64,000 nucleotides of DNA, from positions 1-64,000 of the forward strand of contig JADJGC010000014.1 in assembly GCA_016708315.1 (NCBI GenBank), read 5' to 3'. Below are positions 8,004 through 16,419 of this stretch, one piece after another (position 1 is the first letter of the stretch; each line of letters opens with the position of its first letter). The position numbers and the translations under genes are program-made. The stretch comes from a bacterium (GTDB lineage: Bacteria > Zixibacteria > MSB-5A5 > CAIYYT01). The notes under the pieces were generated by a model that did no database searches, was not told the DNA's origin, and was given only the letters and a program-made list of their open reading frames with translations.

Positions 8004-9464
8004 CTACTTCCCGCTCGGCTCCGGAACGTCTTCCGTGATCCCGGCCAAACGCTTGGCCATCTCGACTTTCTCGTCAACCTTGCCGAATGAACGAATCATC
8101 AACTTTGCGCCATCAGGAGAGCCTCCGCCGTGCATACAGCCGGGAACTCCCGCGCCAATTGTCGCCCATTCGACCAATCGTGCCGCCTTCATGCGGGATT
8201 CTGCTGAAGAACGCGCCGTCATGTACTTTGCTATTAGGTGCCCATACTTCGCTGATTTGAAGTCCTTGAATGACGGTACACAACCGGTCTCCGCGATTCC
8301 TCCGGCAATATCTTGCGCCAAACGCGAGGTCTCATACGGTAACGTCGCAACCAGCACTTTGTTGACATTGGATAGTAATTGATCGCTTAACCAAACGCCT
8401 GAAGGGTGCTTTCTTCCCATTGCTGCTGCGGCAATCCCCATTCCAAAAGTAGTCTCGTTGTTGATCTGCATCTGAATGACCTTGTCCTTAAACACTTTCG
8501 AATTGAGGCCATTTGTGCGTGCAGTCAGAAGCGCCGCTCCGATTTTGACATCACCCTGGCCGGCAACACAGCCACCGATAGCCGCGCGGTAATTGCAGAT
8601 GAAATTCATCACGGCCGATTGCGCAAACTTGTATTCACCCGCCATAAACACCCGTTCGTTTGGAATGAAGACGTCTTCGAACAGCAGGAATGCCTGCGTG
8701 ATGCCGCCCTCTTGCACAGCAGAATCGAATCCCTCTTCATAGTCGCGTCCATCGCTGGGATGGCGAGTCTCGACAATGGTAAGATTCTCAGCGTCGCGCG
8801 GGACAACAAATGACACGGCATAGTCGGCATCGTGTTCAGCGTAGCCTGATCCCGGCAAGACAAAGATCTCGTTTGCAGCCGCAACTCCGCAGATCATCAC
8901 CTTCGCGCCGCGTACCACAATTCCATCAGGACGCCTCTCAACAATTCGCAGAAAATAATCCGGGTCACTTTGCTCCGCCACGCCTTTGGCGCGGTCGCCC
9001 TTGGGGTCAGTCAGCGCGCCGGAAATTGTGATGTCGCGCTTCTGAGCATCCCGCAGCCACTCTCTTATGCGAAGATGGTAGTCTGTTCCATGTTCCTTGT
9101 CGATATCATAGGTCACTGCATACATCGAATTGAATGCCGTCCAGCCGACACATCTTCCGCCAGTGCAGGTTCCGGTCTTCTGAAACATCGTCCGTTTGAG
9201 TCGGCTGTTGGCCCACATGTCGTCAGGATTCTGAATCAGTGAGAGATAGCGCGAAACCGGCTCGCCGGTCAGATGTGAAATGCAGGTAAATATCTCGCGT
9301 AATGCTGGATCCGCAGTCAGTTTAAATATCTGACCATGTCCTTCGACCGTTCGTCTTGTTGCCGGATGCGTCGTAACGTCCGTTATCAGCTCATCGAATT
9401 TGTAAACATTGGGGCGCATGCTCTTGAGCGATGCGATGTAATCATCATAAGACCTGACAGCCAT
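8004..9464 (-). CDS. 4-hydroxybutyryl-CoA dehydratase / HpaB-family flavoprotein with altered Fe-S ligands
   Basis: The 486-residue protein aligns end to end by eye with 4-hydroxybutyryl-CoA dehydratase (AbfD), a FAD and [4Fe-4S] enzyme that makes crotonyl-CoA: it shares GALTDPKGDR, FLRIVE...DGIVVRGAK, DYAVSF, FIPNERVF and RLAQDIAGG. The cluster ligands of AbfD are Cys99, Cys103, His292 and Cys299. Here the cysteines are C100 and C105 with one extra residue between them (CTGGRC), position 292 is Tyr, and C299 is kept (GGC). So the cluster may be absent or bound differently, and the reaction may be another one in the family, such as a hydroxylase. The gene is monocistronic by layout. Confidence 0.8.
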   Translation of the reverse strand: MAVRSYDDYIASLKSMRPNVYKFDELITDVTTHPATRRTVEGHGQIFKLTADPALREIFTCISHLTGEPVSRYLSLIQNPDDMWANSRLKRTMFQKTGTCTGGRCVGWTAFNSMYAVTYDIDKEHGTDYHLRIREWLRDAQKRDITISGALTDPKGDRAKGVAEQSDPDYFLRIVERRPDGIVVRGAKVMICGVAAANEIFVLPGSGYAEHDADYAVSFVVPRDAENLTIVETRHPSDGRDYEEGFDSAVQEGGITQAFLLFEDVFIPNERVFMAGEYKFAQSAVMNFICNYRAAIGGCVAGQGDVKIGAALLTARTNGLNSKVFKDKVIQMQINNETTFGMGIAAAAMGRKHPSGVWLSDQLLSNVNKVLVATLPYETSRLAQDIAGGIAETGCVPSFKDFKSAKYGHLIAKYMTARSSAESRMKAARLVEWATIGAGVPGCMHGGGSPDGAKLMIRSFGKVDEKVEMAKRLAGITEDVPEPSGK

Positions 9465-9583
9465 GGCGAGCTCCTTGCAGCAGTTTACCCCCTAAAGTAG
9501 ATAGTTCGGTACAAATTATGGAAAATCCACTCGAAAGCAAGATGCGATTAGAAATTTCTGTAAGCAGTTCCCGGACTCGGGAT

Positions 9584-10228
9584 CTATCGAACGATAGCGA
9601 ATCCGACTTGAAGCGCCAACGAGATGTTCTTCCGGTCGAACTCAGGATAGTCCTCGTGAAGTGTACTCAGCGCCGGTGTGACGCGAAAATCAAATGTAAT
9701 TATCCCATGCCGAGTGGCGATGTCGAGTCCAAGTCCGAATGCAATGCCAAGGTCAAGACTGCGTGTGTTTTGGAGCACCCAAGCAAGGTCTCGGCCTTCA
9801 TATTTGACAACACCTTCTTCCTTTATGAGAATTCCGATTGCCGGGCCAAGGAAGATTCTTGGCACAACAGAGCTTTGCCGGCTGTAGGCAAGTCGAAAGA
9901 GGACCGGTATTTCAATATAATCGACCTTGATCTTGCCTTTCAGCAGCGTGTTTCCGACAAGTACATCTTCGATCGAGCCCTTGGCAGCATAGTTGATTTC
10001 CAGCTGAATCGAGATTTGAGAACCAAGAGAGTAATTGCCAAAGAAGCCTGCGCTGAAAGTCCGTCGCATCCCGGATGACCAAGTATCCGTCCCGGTGAAG
10101 GTTGAGAGTCTGCCGCCTGCCTTGAATCCAAGTTGAATTTCACCTTTGGTCGAAGCCGCAACGATAGATGGACAAAATAACAACATAAATGCGATCGCAA
10201 CTATTAGCGGGAATCTCGATCTCATCAC
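9584..10228 (-). CDS. Outer-membrane beta-barrel protein (PorT-like)
   Basis: The 214-residue protein has a signal peptide (about 1-25, ending AASTKG) and then alternating amphipathic strands, e.g. IQLGFKAGGRLSTF, SIQLEINYAAKG, VDYIEIPVLFRLAY, ending in a short strand with FAIVR. VDYIEIPVLFRL is characteristic of small PorT/outer-membrane beta-barrel proteins of the FCB group. No specific function is predictable. Confidence 0.75.
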   Translation of the reverse strand: MMRSRFPLIVAIAFMLLFCPSIVAASTKGEIQLGFKAGGRLSTFTGTDTWSSGMRRTFSAGFFGNYSLGSQISIQLEINYAAKGSIEDVLVGNTLLKGKIKVDYIEIPVLFRLAYSRQSSVVPRIFLGPAIGILIKEEGVVKYEGRDLAWVLQNTRSLDLGIAFGLGLDIATRHGIITFDFRVTPALSTLHEDYPEFDRKNISLALQVGFAIVR

Positions 10229-10293
10229 CCAACTCCGTTACTTAACAAATGTCTTCAAATTCTATAATAGTCATTGTTGTCCGTTATTGTAAC

Positions 10294-10329
10294 CAAAAAA
10301 ATCGCGGCAGGCCGTTAGGCCGCCGCGAT
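10294..10329 (-). terminator. Rho-independent terminator of the subtilase gene
   Basis: On the minus strand ATCGCGGC and GGCC arms pair across a GTTA-derived loop with one bulged base and run into a T tract (seven T). It lies 29 bp past the subtilase stop codon. Confidence 0.85.
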
Positions 10330-10357
10330 TCCTTTGAAATCAAAGTGATCTCGTGAA

Positions 10358-13018
10358 CTACTTCATCATCACCATCTTGCGGGTTTCAGTAGCCCTGCCT
10401 GCAGTCATCTTGTAGAAGTAAATTCCCGAAGATACCTGCGAGCCGTATTGGTTGCGTCCATCCCAGATTATTGAATGTTCGCCAGCCGCCTGCGCACTGC
10501 TTACCAGAGTCTTAACTCTTTCACCTAAGACGTTGATAATCACCAACTCAACATCAGTAGCTTCTGACAAGAAGTACTTAATGGTAGTGGTCGGATTGAA
10601 CGGATTTGGATAATTCTGTGCCAAGACGAATGCCGTCGGCAACGGCGAGGTCTTGTCAATGGGCTCGCCAGCCTCAGCCGCATAATCATCCGTTACAATG
10701 AGTGACGAACTTGCTCCGACACAGAAGTTGTCGAAATTCGTGTTCGATCGGCTATAGCCAATACCCACTGGCCCGCTGGGAGCCGAACCGAAATTGTAAG
10801 AGCCAAGAGTTGTGCCATTGACTCTAAGGGTCGTGTTACCGGTTGCGGTTACAACGACTTCAACATTGTACCATGTAGCGGTTGCGACTGTTGTCGTGAA
10901 CGTCGCACGTACGGTATTCGTTCCGCTGGTGCGGGAGTAGATCCGCCACCAGTTGTTTACGTCGTCGCCTTCAATGAAGCGATAGTTGTTGGCATCGACG
11001 TAGTTGAAGATAATGCGCGCATTGCGTTGCGTCCGGCCGGTGTTCATCCGCACCTGGCAATTAATCGTCGGATTGCTGAAGGACCCGAACGGCGAGGTGC
11101 GCTTGGAATTTTGCGTATTCGAATTGCCGGTCACGATTCCGCTCGCCACGGTCCAAGTACCGGTGCTGTTCACCCAGTTTGTGATATTGTTGTCATTGAA
11201 GTCATCGCACTGCTGTGCCGGCGGAGTGCTGACGGTAATATAGCCCGTCTTGGTTTCACCGTCGGAGCCGCAGGCGTTGGTCGTTGTCAATGTAACCGTG
11301 TAAGTTCCGGGCGTCGCATAGGAGTAGACCGGACTTGCAGCGGTCGAAGTGCCGCCATCGCCAAATGTCCAAGCATAAGTCAAAGGCGCGGTGCCAGTCG
11401 ATGAATTCGTGAATGTCACCGAAAGCGGGGCACTGCCGGAAGTTGGCGTACCGCTAAAATTCGCCACCGGCGCTGTGCATCCGCCGCCAGAGTTCACGGC
11501 ATTGTAGGCATTGACGCGGCCGACACCAAGCTTGCCGGCATACGCTGAGTTGCACGAAAGCCCACTAATCGGATCGGAAGTGGTATAAAGGCGGTCGCGC
11601 ACCTGTGTCGCTGTCCAGGTTGGATTCTTTGACCAGATCAGTGCCGCAACGGAAGCCGCAATCGGGGTCGCCATTGAGGTGCCATCCAGTGTAGCGACAT
11701 AGTCATTGGCGGCATCAGCGTGGTCGTGATACGAACTTAAAATTGCAACGCCCGGAGCCGAAATCTCGACCCAGGTTCGGTAGCTGGAGAAGCTGGCGCG
11801 GCAATCATTCTGATCGGTAGCGGCAACGGCGATAATGTCCGTCCGAGCCGTCATGTAGTCCGAAGTCTGATTGTTGGCATTGCCTGCCGCCTTGAAGATC
11901 ATTCCGCCGGCATTCAGGAAATAGGTAATTGCAGCATCAATACCGCCGGAGTTCGAAGCTCCCCACGAGCAGGAAGCGATCTTCGCGCCTTTGTTGGCAG
12001 CGTAGTAGAATGCTGAAGCCGCAAAATCCATGCGGACATATCCGGCTTCCTGTCCAAGATATGAAGCCGAGTAGCCAATGCGCAGCGCCATTACCTTCAC
12101 ACCATTGCCGGTCGGCTGCAATGTACCATTCCCCCAGCCGCCGGCAGCAGCGCAAGAAGCATAGCCATTGTTATTGATGGCGCCGACATTGCCTGCGCAA
12201 TGCGTTCCATGGCCGTTGAAATCGCGCGGATCATTGTCGGCGGTTGAGCAGTCTTCGCCGCTCCAGCAGCCGGTCAGTCCGGTAACAAAGTCATATCCGA
12301 CCCAGTCGTCAATGTAGCCATTGCCGTCGTCGTCCACGCCGGCAGTACCGTTCTTCTCGGCAAGGTTGATCCACATGTTGCCGTCGGTCGCAGTCGGTGT
12401 CGTCGAAGACGCCGCCGAACCGCCAAGGTCCTTGTGGTAATAGCGAACGCCGGAGTCCATTACAGCAACGATTACACCTGGGTCTCCGGTCTCGATATCC
12501 CATGCTTCCGGAGCATCGATATCTTTATCATTTGAAGCCTGATTCAGATGCCACTGCTCGGGATCATAGAATCCGTCGTTGGGTGTAGCATACAAAGCGT
12601 GAATTCCGATCGGTTCAACCGATTCGACCATCGGATTGTTGCGGAACTCCGCCATGACATCGTCGAGTTTGTGCCCACTCTCAAACTTGATCACATGATA
12701 GCGCGAAAGGTCAAGAATCTCGCCCCTGACCGAAATCGGCGTAGCGCCGGGGAATTGTTCGCGCATCTCCGCGACTTCATATCTACGCGCTAATGCGTCA
12801 ATTCCAGCATTACCGATAGCGACGATTCCAAGCGCCGTCTGTGTCGGACTGAATTTGCCAACTTCCGGCTTGAACTTCACTACAAACTCGTCAGGGACAT
12901 AGCCGACAAAGTCGGGGACATCGGGACGTACTACATTGGCGACCTGGACATCTGCCATTGCCAGTGCTGCAAGTACTGCGATCAGTCCGAAAGCGATAAC
13001 GAAAGTGCGTTTCATCAA
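10358..13018 (-). CDS. Secreted S8 subtilisin-like protease with PKD domain and C-terminal sorting domain
   Basis: The 886-residue preproprotein has a signal peptide (1-22), an inhibitor-like propeptide (about 40-150), and an S8 catalytic domain with triad D188 (AVMDSG), H270 (NGHGTHCAG) and S448 (GTSMATP). A PKD domain follows (about 500-585, TYAWTFGDGG), then a jelly-roll-like domain (about 590-760), and a C-terminal FlgD-like/type IX-style sorting domain starting with QNYPNPFNPTTTIKY and ending in KMVMMK. It is therefore predicted to be exported and attached or released at the surface. GGAGG precedes the ATG. A strong terminator follows. Confidence 0.93.
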   Translation of the reverse strand: MMKRTFVIAFGLIAVLAALAMADVQVANVVRPDVPDFVGYVPDEFVVKFKPEVGKFSPTQTALGIVAIGNAGIDALARRYEVAEMREQFPGATPISVRGEILDLSRYHVIKFESGHKLDDVMAEFRNNPMVESVEPIGIHALYATPNDGFYDPEQWHLNQASNDKDIDAPEAWDIETGDPGVIVAVMDSGVRYYHKDLGGSAASSTTPTATDGNMWINLAEKNGTAGVDDDGNGYIDDWVGYDFVTGLTGCWSGEDCSTADNDPRDFNGHGTHCAGNVGAINNNGYASCAAAGGWGNGTLQPTGNGVKVMALRIGYSASYLGQEAGYVRMDFAASAFYYAANKGAKIASCSWGASNSGGIDAAITYFLNAGGMIFKAAGNANNQTSDYMTARTDIIAVAATDQNDCRASFSSYRTWVEISAPGVAILSSYHDHADAANDYVATLDGTSMATPIAASVAALIWSKNPTWTATQVRDRLYTTSDPISGLSCNSAYAGKLGVGRVNAYNAVNSGGGCTAPVANFSGTPTSGSAPLSVTFTNSSTGTAPLTYAWTFGDGGTSTAASPVYSYATPGTYTVTLTTTNACGSDGETKTGYITVSTPPAQQCDDFNDNNITNWVNSTGTWTVASGIVTGNSNTQNSKRTSPFGSFSNPTINCQVRMNTGRTQRNARIIFNYVDANNYRFIEGDDVNNWWRIYSRTSGTNTVRATFTTTVATATWYNVEVVVTATGNTTLRVNGTTLGSYNFGSAPSGPVGIGYSRSNTNFDNFCVGASSSLIVTDDYAAEAGEPIDKTSPLPTAFVLAQNYPNPFNPTTTIKYFLSEATDVELVIINVLGERVKTLVSSAQAAGEHSIIWDGRNQYGSQVSSGIYFYKMTAGRATETRKMVMMK

Positions 13019-13416
13019 TTTTCATCCTCCACGTTTCCGTGTCATCGTGTGGTAGATTCCAATTCTATTCTGCCTGACTTTGCCCCACGAAACAGGGGCT
13101 GAGAAAACAAGTTCTTAAGCTGCTTCCACCTCCTTCCCATTCTCCACCGCAAACGCCGAAATCGCCATGACTGGCATGACGCTGCAAGGCGAATACAATG
13201 AGCCGTATACCGACTTCAACTCAGAGCCTTGTTACAAGTGACGAATTCTGGACCCGCCATCGGGTGTTGTTGTGATTATGTTGAACGTGAAGAAATGAAC
13301 ATCGACCAAAGATGTCAAGTTGTTTTTTTGAGGCTGCTTGTGAAGCATGATTCGTATTGTCAGCTCGTAACATCTAGAGTGGACATCTCAGTGCGACATG
13401 CCTATATTCCCAACCC
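13019..13416. other. Intergenic region between subtilase and tgt
   Basis: Divergent upstream region of both genes. I see no convincing gene. The minus strand holds a 38-codon open stretch around 13125-13240 with no usable ribosome-binding site and no recognisable motif, so it is not called. No clear -35/-10 pair was found. Confidence 0.5.
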
Positions 13417-14598
13417 ATGGCATTTAAGTTCACTCTCACCGCCAACTCCGGTCGCGCTCGCGCCGGCGAGTTGACTACTCCCCACGGCCCAGTCCAAACC
13501 CCGATCTTCATGCCGGTCGGAACCGCGGCTTCGGTCAAGACCCTTGATGCCGACGATCTTCGCATGGTCGGTGCCCAGATCATACTCGGCAACACTTACC
13601 ATCTTTACCTTCGGCCCGGTCTCGACATCATCCGTGATGCCGGAGGACTGGCGCGTTTCAACGGCTGGCGCGGGCCGACCTTGACCGACTCCGGCGGATA
13701 TCAGGCCTTTTCGCTCAAGGAACTCCGCAAAATCACCGAGGACGGTATCCAATTTCGCTCCAACATCGACGGTTCGGCGCATTTGTTTACTCCTGAATCT
13801 ACAGTCGATGTCCAAATCGCTCTCGGCGCCGACATCATCATGCCGCTGGACGTCTGCATCGAATACCCCTGCACCCACGCCGATGCCGACCGCGCCGAAC
13901 GCCAGACCCTGCGTTGGGCTGAACGCCAGAAGAAGCACTGGCTGGACATTGTAGGGCAGGTCTCTTCGAGACCTGCCAATATTGATAGCGCTTGCCCAAC
14001 TGTCGGCAACTTCGCTCCGACTTTGTTCGGAATTGTCCAAGGTTCGATCTATCCCGACCTGCGCGAGCGCTCTGCCCGATCATTGGTAGATCTCGATTTC
14101 CCCGGCTATTCCATTGGCGGGCTTTCGGTAGGGGAGCCTAAGTCAGAGATGTTCCCATTGCTCGAACTCCTTGACGGCATTCTCCCTGAGAGCAAACCTC
14201 GATACCTGATGGGAGTCGGTACTCCCGCTGACTTGGTTCTCGGAATCGAGCGAGGCATTGACATGTTTGATTGTGTGATGCCGACTCGCAACGCCCGCAA
14301 CGGAACTGCCTTTACCAGATTTGGCAGGCTGAATGTCAAATTGGCACAATATTCCACCGACTATCGTCCAATCGATGAAGGTTGCCAATGTATATGTTGC
14401 CGCAACTATTCAAGAGCCTATCTTCGACATCTGATAAACGTCGCCGAAATAGCGGGAATGAGGCTATTGACAATCCATAACCTACATTATTATCTTAGCT
14501 TAGTCCGCTCGGCACGTCAGGCGATCCTCGAAAATGCGTTCAATGAATTCAAGGAGAGCTTCTTCAAACTCTATAAGGACGAAGCCGACAGCGTATAA
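13417..14598 (+). CDS. tgt: Queuine tRNA-ribosyltransferase with in-frame insertion
   Basis: Tgt exchanges guanine 34 for preQ1 in tRNAs with GUN anticodons. The protein has the nucleophile-containing motif DSGGYQ, GIVQGS, GGLSVGE, the base-recognition/catalytic segment GIDMFDCVMPTRNARNG and the zinc site CQCICC...H. At 393 residues it is longer than usual: between RWAERQKKHW and LFGIVQG there are about 15 extra residues (about 178-198). This stretch is encoded by DNA with a perfect 10-bp inverted repeat, so it looks like an inserted palindromic element kept in frame. The gene heads a cluster with yajC, def, fmt and rng. Confidence 0.95.
   Translation: MAFKFTLTANSGRARAGELTTPHGPVQTPIFMPVGTAASVKTLDADDLRMVGAQIILGNTYHLYLRPGLDIIRDAGGLARFNGWRGPTLTDSGGYQAFSLKELRKITEDGIQFRSNIDGSAHLFTPESTVDVQIALGADIIMPLDVCIEYPCTHADADRAERQTLRWAERQKKHWLDIVGQVSSRPANIDSACPTVGNFAPTLFGIVQGSIYPDLRERSARSLVDLDFPGYSIGGLSVGEPKSEMFPLLELLDGILPESKPRYLMGVGTPADLVLGIERGIDMFDCVMPTRNARNGTAFTRFGRLNVKLAQYSTDYRPIDEGCQCICCRNYSRAYLRHLINVAEIAGMRLLTIHNLHYYLSLVRSARQAILENAFNEFKESFFKLYKDEADSV
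13955..13977. repeat. Perfect palindromic repeat inside tgt
   Basis: GGCAGGTCTC (13955-13964) and GAGACCTGCC (13968-13977) form a perfect 10-bp inverted repeat with loop TTC. It lies in the length-variable linker of Tgt, where extra residues are present, and the frame is preserved. No second copy was seen in the window. Confidence 0.8.
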
Positions 14599-14619
14599 TA
14601 CTCTTGGAGGAGTAATTAA

Positions 14620-14931
14620 ATGGATTTTCTATTGATGGCCGCGCCGCAGGGTGCGGAGGGTGGTGCTGGTAGTATCTGGAGTATGGTCCTGCCATTCGCT
14701 CTTATGATTCTGGTTCTCTATTTCCTGATGATTCGCCCCCAGCAAAAGCGCCAGAAAGAGCATACCAAGATGCTTAGCGAGCTCAAAAAAGGCGACCGCG
14801 TTGTCACAACCGGCGGTATGTACGGTACAGTTTTTGGATTTTCCGATGACGAGAATAAGGTAATTATCAAAGTTTCCGATGAAGTCAAAATGGAGTTCCT
14901 TAAATCAGCGATTGCCCAGAAAGTTGCGTAA
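14620..14931 (+). CDS. yajC: Preprotein translocase subunit YajC
   Basis: The 103-residue protein has one membrane helix (about 20-40, MVLPFALMILVLYFLMIRPQ) with the family motif FLMIRPQQKRQKEH and a soluble domain KKGDRVVTTGGMYGTV. YajC associates with SecDF in the Sec translocase. GGAGG lies upstream, and it follows tgt as in many genomes. Confidence 0.95.
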   Translation: MDFLLMAAPQGAEGGAGSIWSMVLPFALMILVLYFLMIRPQQKRQKEHTKMLSELKKGDRVVTTGGMYGTVFGFSDDENKVIIKVSDEVKMEFLKSAIAQKVA

Positions 14932-14933
14932 AC

Positions 14934-15437
14934 GTGGCCAGGCAGCAGATTGTCATATACGGTGATGAAGTTCTGCGCGAAATGTGCACGCCTGTGAAGG
15001 AGATCACTCCCAAACTCAGAGAGTTCATTGAGGAGATGTTCGTTACCTTACGCCGTGTCAAGGGGGTAGGACTTTCCGCCCCGCAAGTCGGCGTCACCGA
15101 GCGCTTTTTCATCCTCGATCTCGAAGCGGTTGAGCTGGAACACGACAAGGTCGTAATGATCAACCCCGAGATTCTGTCGACTTCCGGTGAACAATGCGGC
15201 GAAGAAGGCTGTTTGTCCTTCCCGGGTTTGTTTGTCGAAGTCGCCCGCGCCAATGAAGTCGTTTGCCGATACACCGATTTGGAAGGTAAACAGAAAGTTG
15301 TCCGTGCCGAGGGCCTCTTTGCCCGAGCTATCCAGCACGAGACCGACCATCTCAACGGCGTTTTGTTTATAGATCATATTGACCCGGTGGAGCGAGAAAT
15401 GCTCTCCGGGAAGTTGAAAAAAATAAAGGTATCCTAA
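14934..15437 (+). CDS. def: Peptide deformylase
   Basis: Def removes the N-formyl group from nascent proteins. All three motifs are present in this 167-residue protein: GVGLSAPQVG, EGCLSFPG (metal ligand C93) and QHETDHLNG (H135, E136, H139). The start is GTG, 2 bp after the yajC stop. It is followed by fmt, the gene that installs the formyl group, a common pairing. Confidence 0.96.
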   Translation: MARQQIVIYGDEVLREMCTPVKEITPKLREFIEEMFVTLRRVKGVGLSAPQVGVTERFFILDLEAVELEHDKVVMINPEILSTSGEQCGEEGCLSFPGLFVEVARANEVVCRYTDLEGKQKVVRAEGLFARAIQHETDHLNGVLFIDHIDPVEREMLSGKLKKIKVS

Positions 15438-15457
15438 TACAAAGAATTAACCACTGG

Positions 15458-16399
15458 ATGCGGTTGGTCTTCTTCGGTACGCCCAGGTTCGCGCAAATCG
15501 CGCTGGAACGGCTATTACAGTCGCGACATCAGGTCGCGGCAGTTGTGACTGTTCCCGATAAGCTCGCCGGGCGGGGAAGAAAACAGACATCATCAGAGGT
15601 CAAAGAATTTGCTTTGAGCAAAAACCTCGAGGTCTTGCAGCCGGACAAATTGACTGACGCGGGATTCCTGCGACGCATCGGCGAAATTGCCGCCGAACTA
15701 TTTGCAGTCGTCGCATTCCGAATTCTGCCGGAAAAGCTATTCGCATTACCGCGCCATGGCGCGATAAATCTGCATGCCTCCCTGTTGCCGCGCTATCGCG
15801 GCGCCGCCCCGATCGAACGGGCAATTATAGACGGCGCTACGAAAACCGGAGTCACGACGTTTCGCATCGCGAAATCGGTCGACACCGGCGGCATCTTGCT
15901 CGCTCGCGAAGTCTCGATCGGTCCTTATGAGACCTACGAAGACCTCTACCCGAAGCTCGCTGACATCGGCGCAAACCTGCTTGTCGAAACTATCGATGGA
16001 CTTGAGGACGGTAGACTAAGTCCCGTTCCGCAGGATGATACGCTGGCGTCACCCGCTCCCAAAATCACACCCTCCGACAGTCCGATCGACTGGTCCCGCC
16101 CCGCCATCGCAATCGTTAATCAGATTCGTGGCCTCGCCGGTTCCGCCGATGCATTTACTGTCCTTGAAGGGAAACGTCTCAAAATCCTCCGCGCCGCTTT
16201 GTCGGAACAGGTCAATGGTAACCACGTTCCCGGCGAAATCATTGCGGCTGACAAGTCTCGCGGCCTGATCGTGGCATCAGGCGCCGGCGCTGTCCGGTTG
16301 GTCGAGGTTTGCCTTGAAGGCAAAAAGCGGATGGATTCAAATGCGTTTCTCAATGGTGTGCGGCTCACGCCGGGTGTCCGACTGATCTCCGCATCCTGA
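15458..16399 (+). CDS. fmt: Methionyl-tRNA formyltransferase
   Basis: Fmt formylates initiator Met-tRNA using 10-formyl-THF. The 313-residue protein starts with FFGTPRFAQIALERL and has the catalytic Asn-His-Asp set in INLHASLLPRYRGAAPI and FRIAKSVDTGG, followed by the C-terminal OB-like domain. It is of standard length and lies in the tgt-yajC-def-fmt-rng cluster. Confidence 0.96.
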   Translation: MRLVFFGTPRFAQIALERLLQSRHQVAAVVTVPDKLAGRGRKQTSSEVKEFALSKNLEVLQPDKLTDAGFLRRIGEIAAELFAVVAFRILPEKLFALPRHGAINLHASLLPRYRGAAPIERAIIDGATKTGVTTFRIAKSVDTGGILLAREVSIGPYETYEDLYPKLADIGANLLVETIDGLEDGRLSPVPQDDTLASPAPKITPSDSPIDWSRPAIAIVNQIRGLAGSADAFTVLEGKRLKILRAALSEQVNGNHVPGEIIAADKSRGLIVASGAGAVRLVEVCLEGKKRMDSNAFLNGVRLTPGVRLISAS

Positions 16400-16419
16400 C
16401 AACTGTCAGGAGCAGTACA

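Noticed and set aside
9518..10078. 186-codon plus-strand open frame
   Set aside because: Antisense to the beta-barrel gene, which has a signal peptide and strand pattern; the plus frame has no recognisable domain.
13229..13474. 81-codon frame overlapping the tgt start
   Set aside because: Overlaps the true tgt start in another frame and has no family resemblance.
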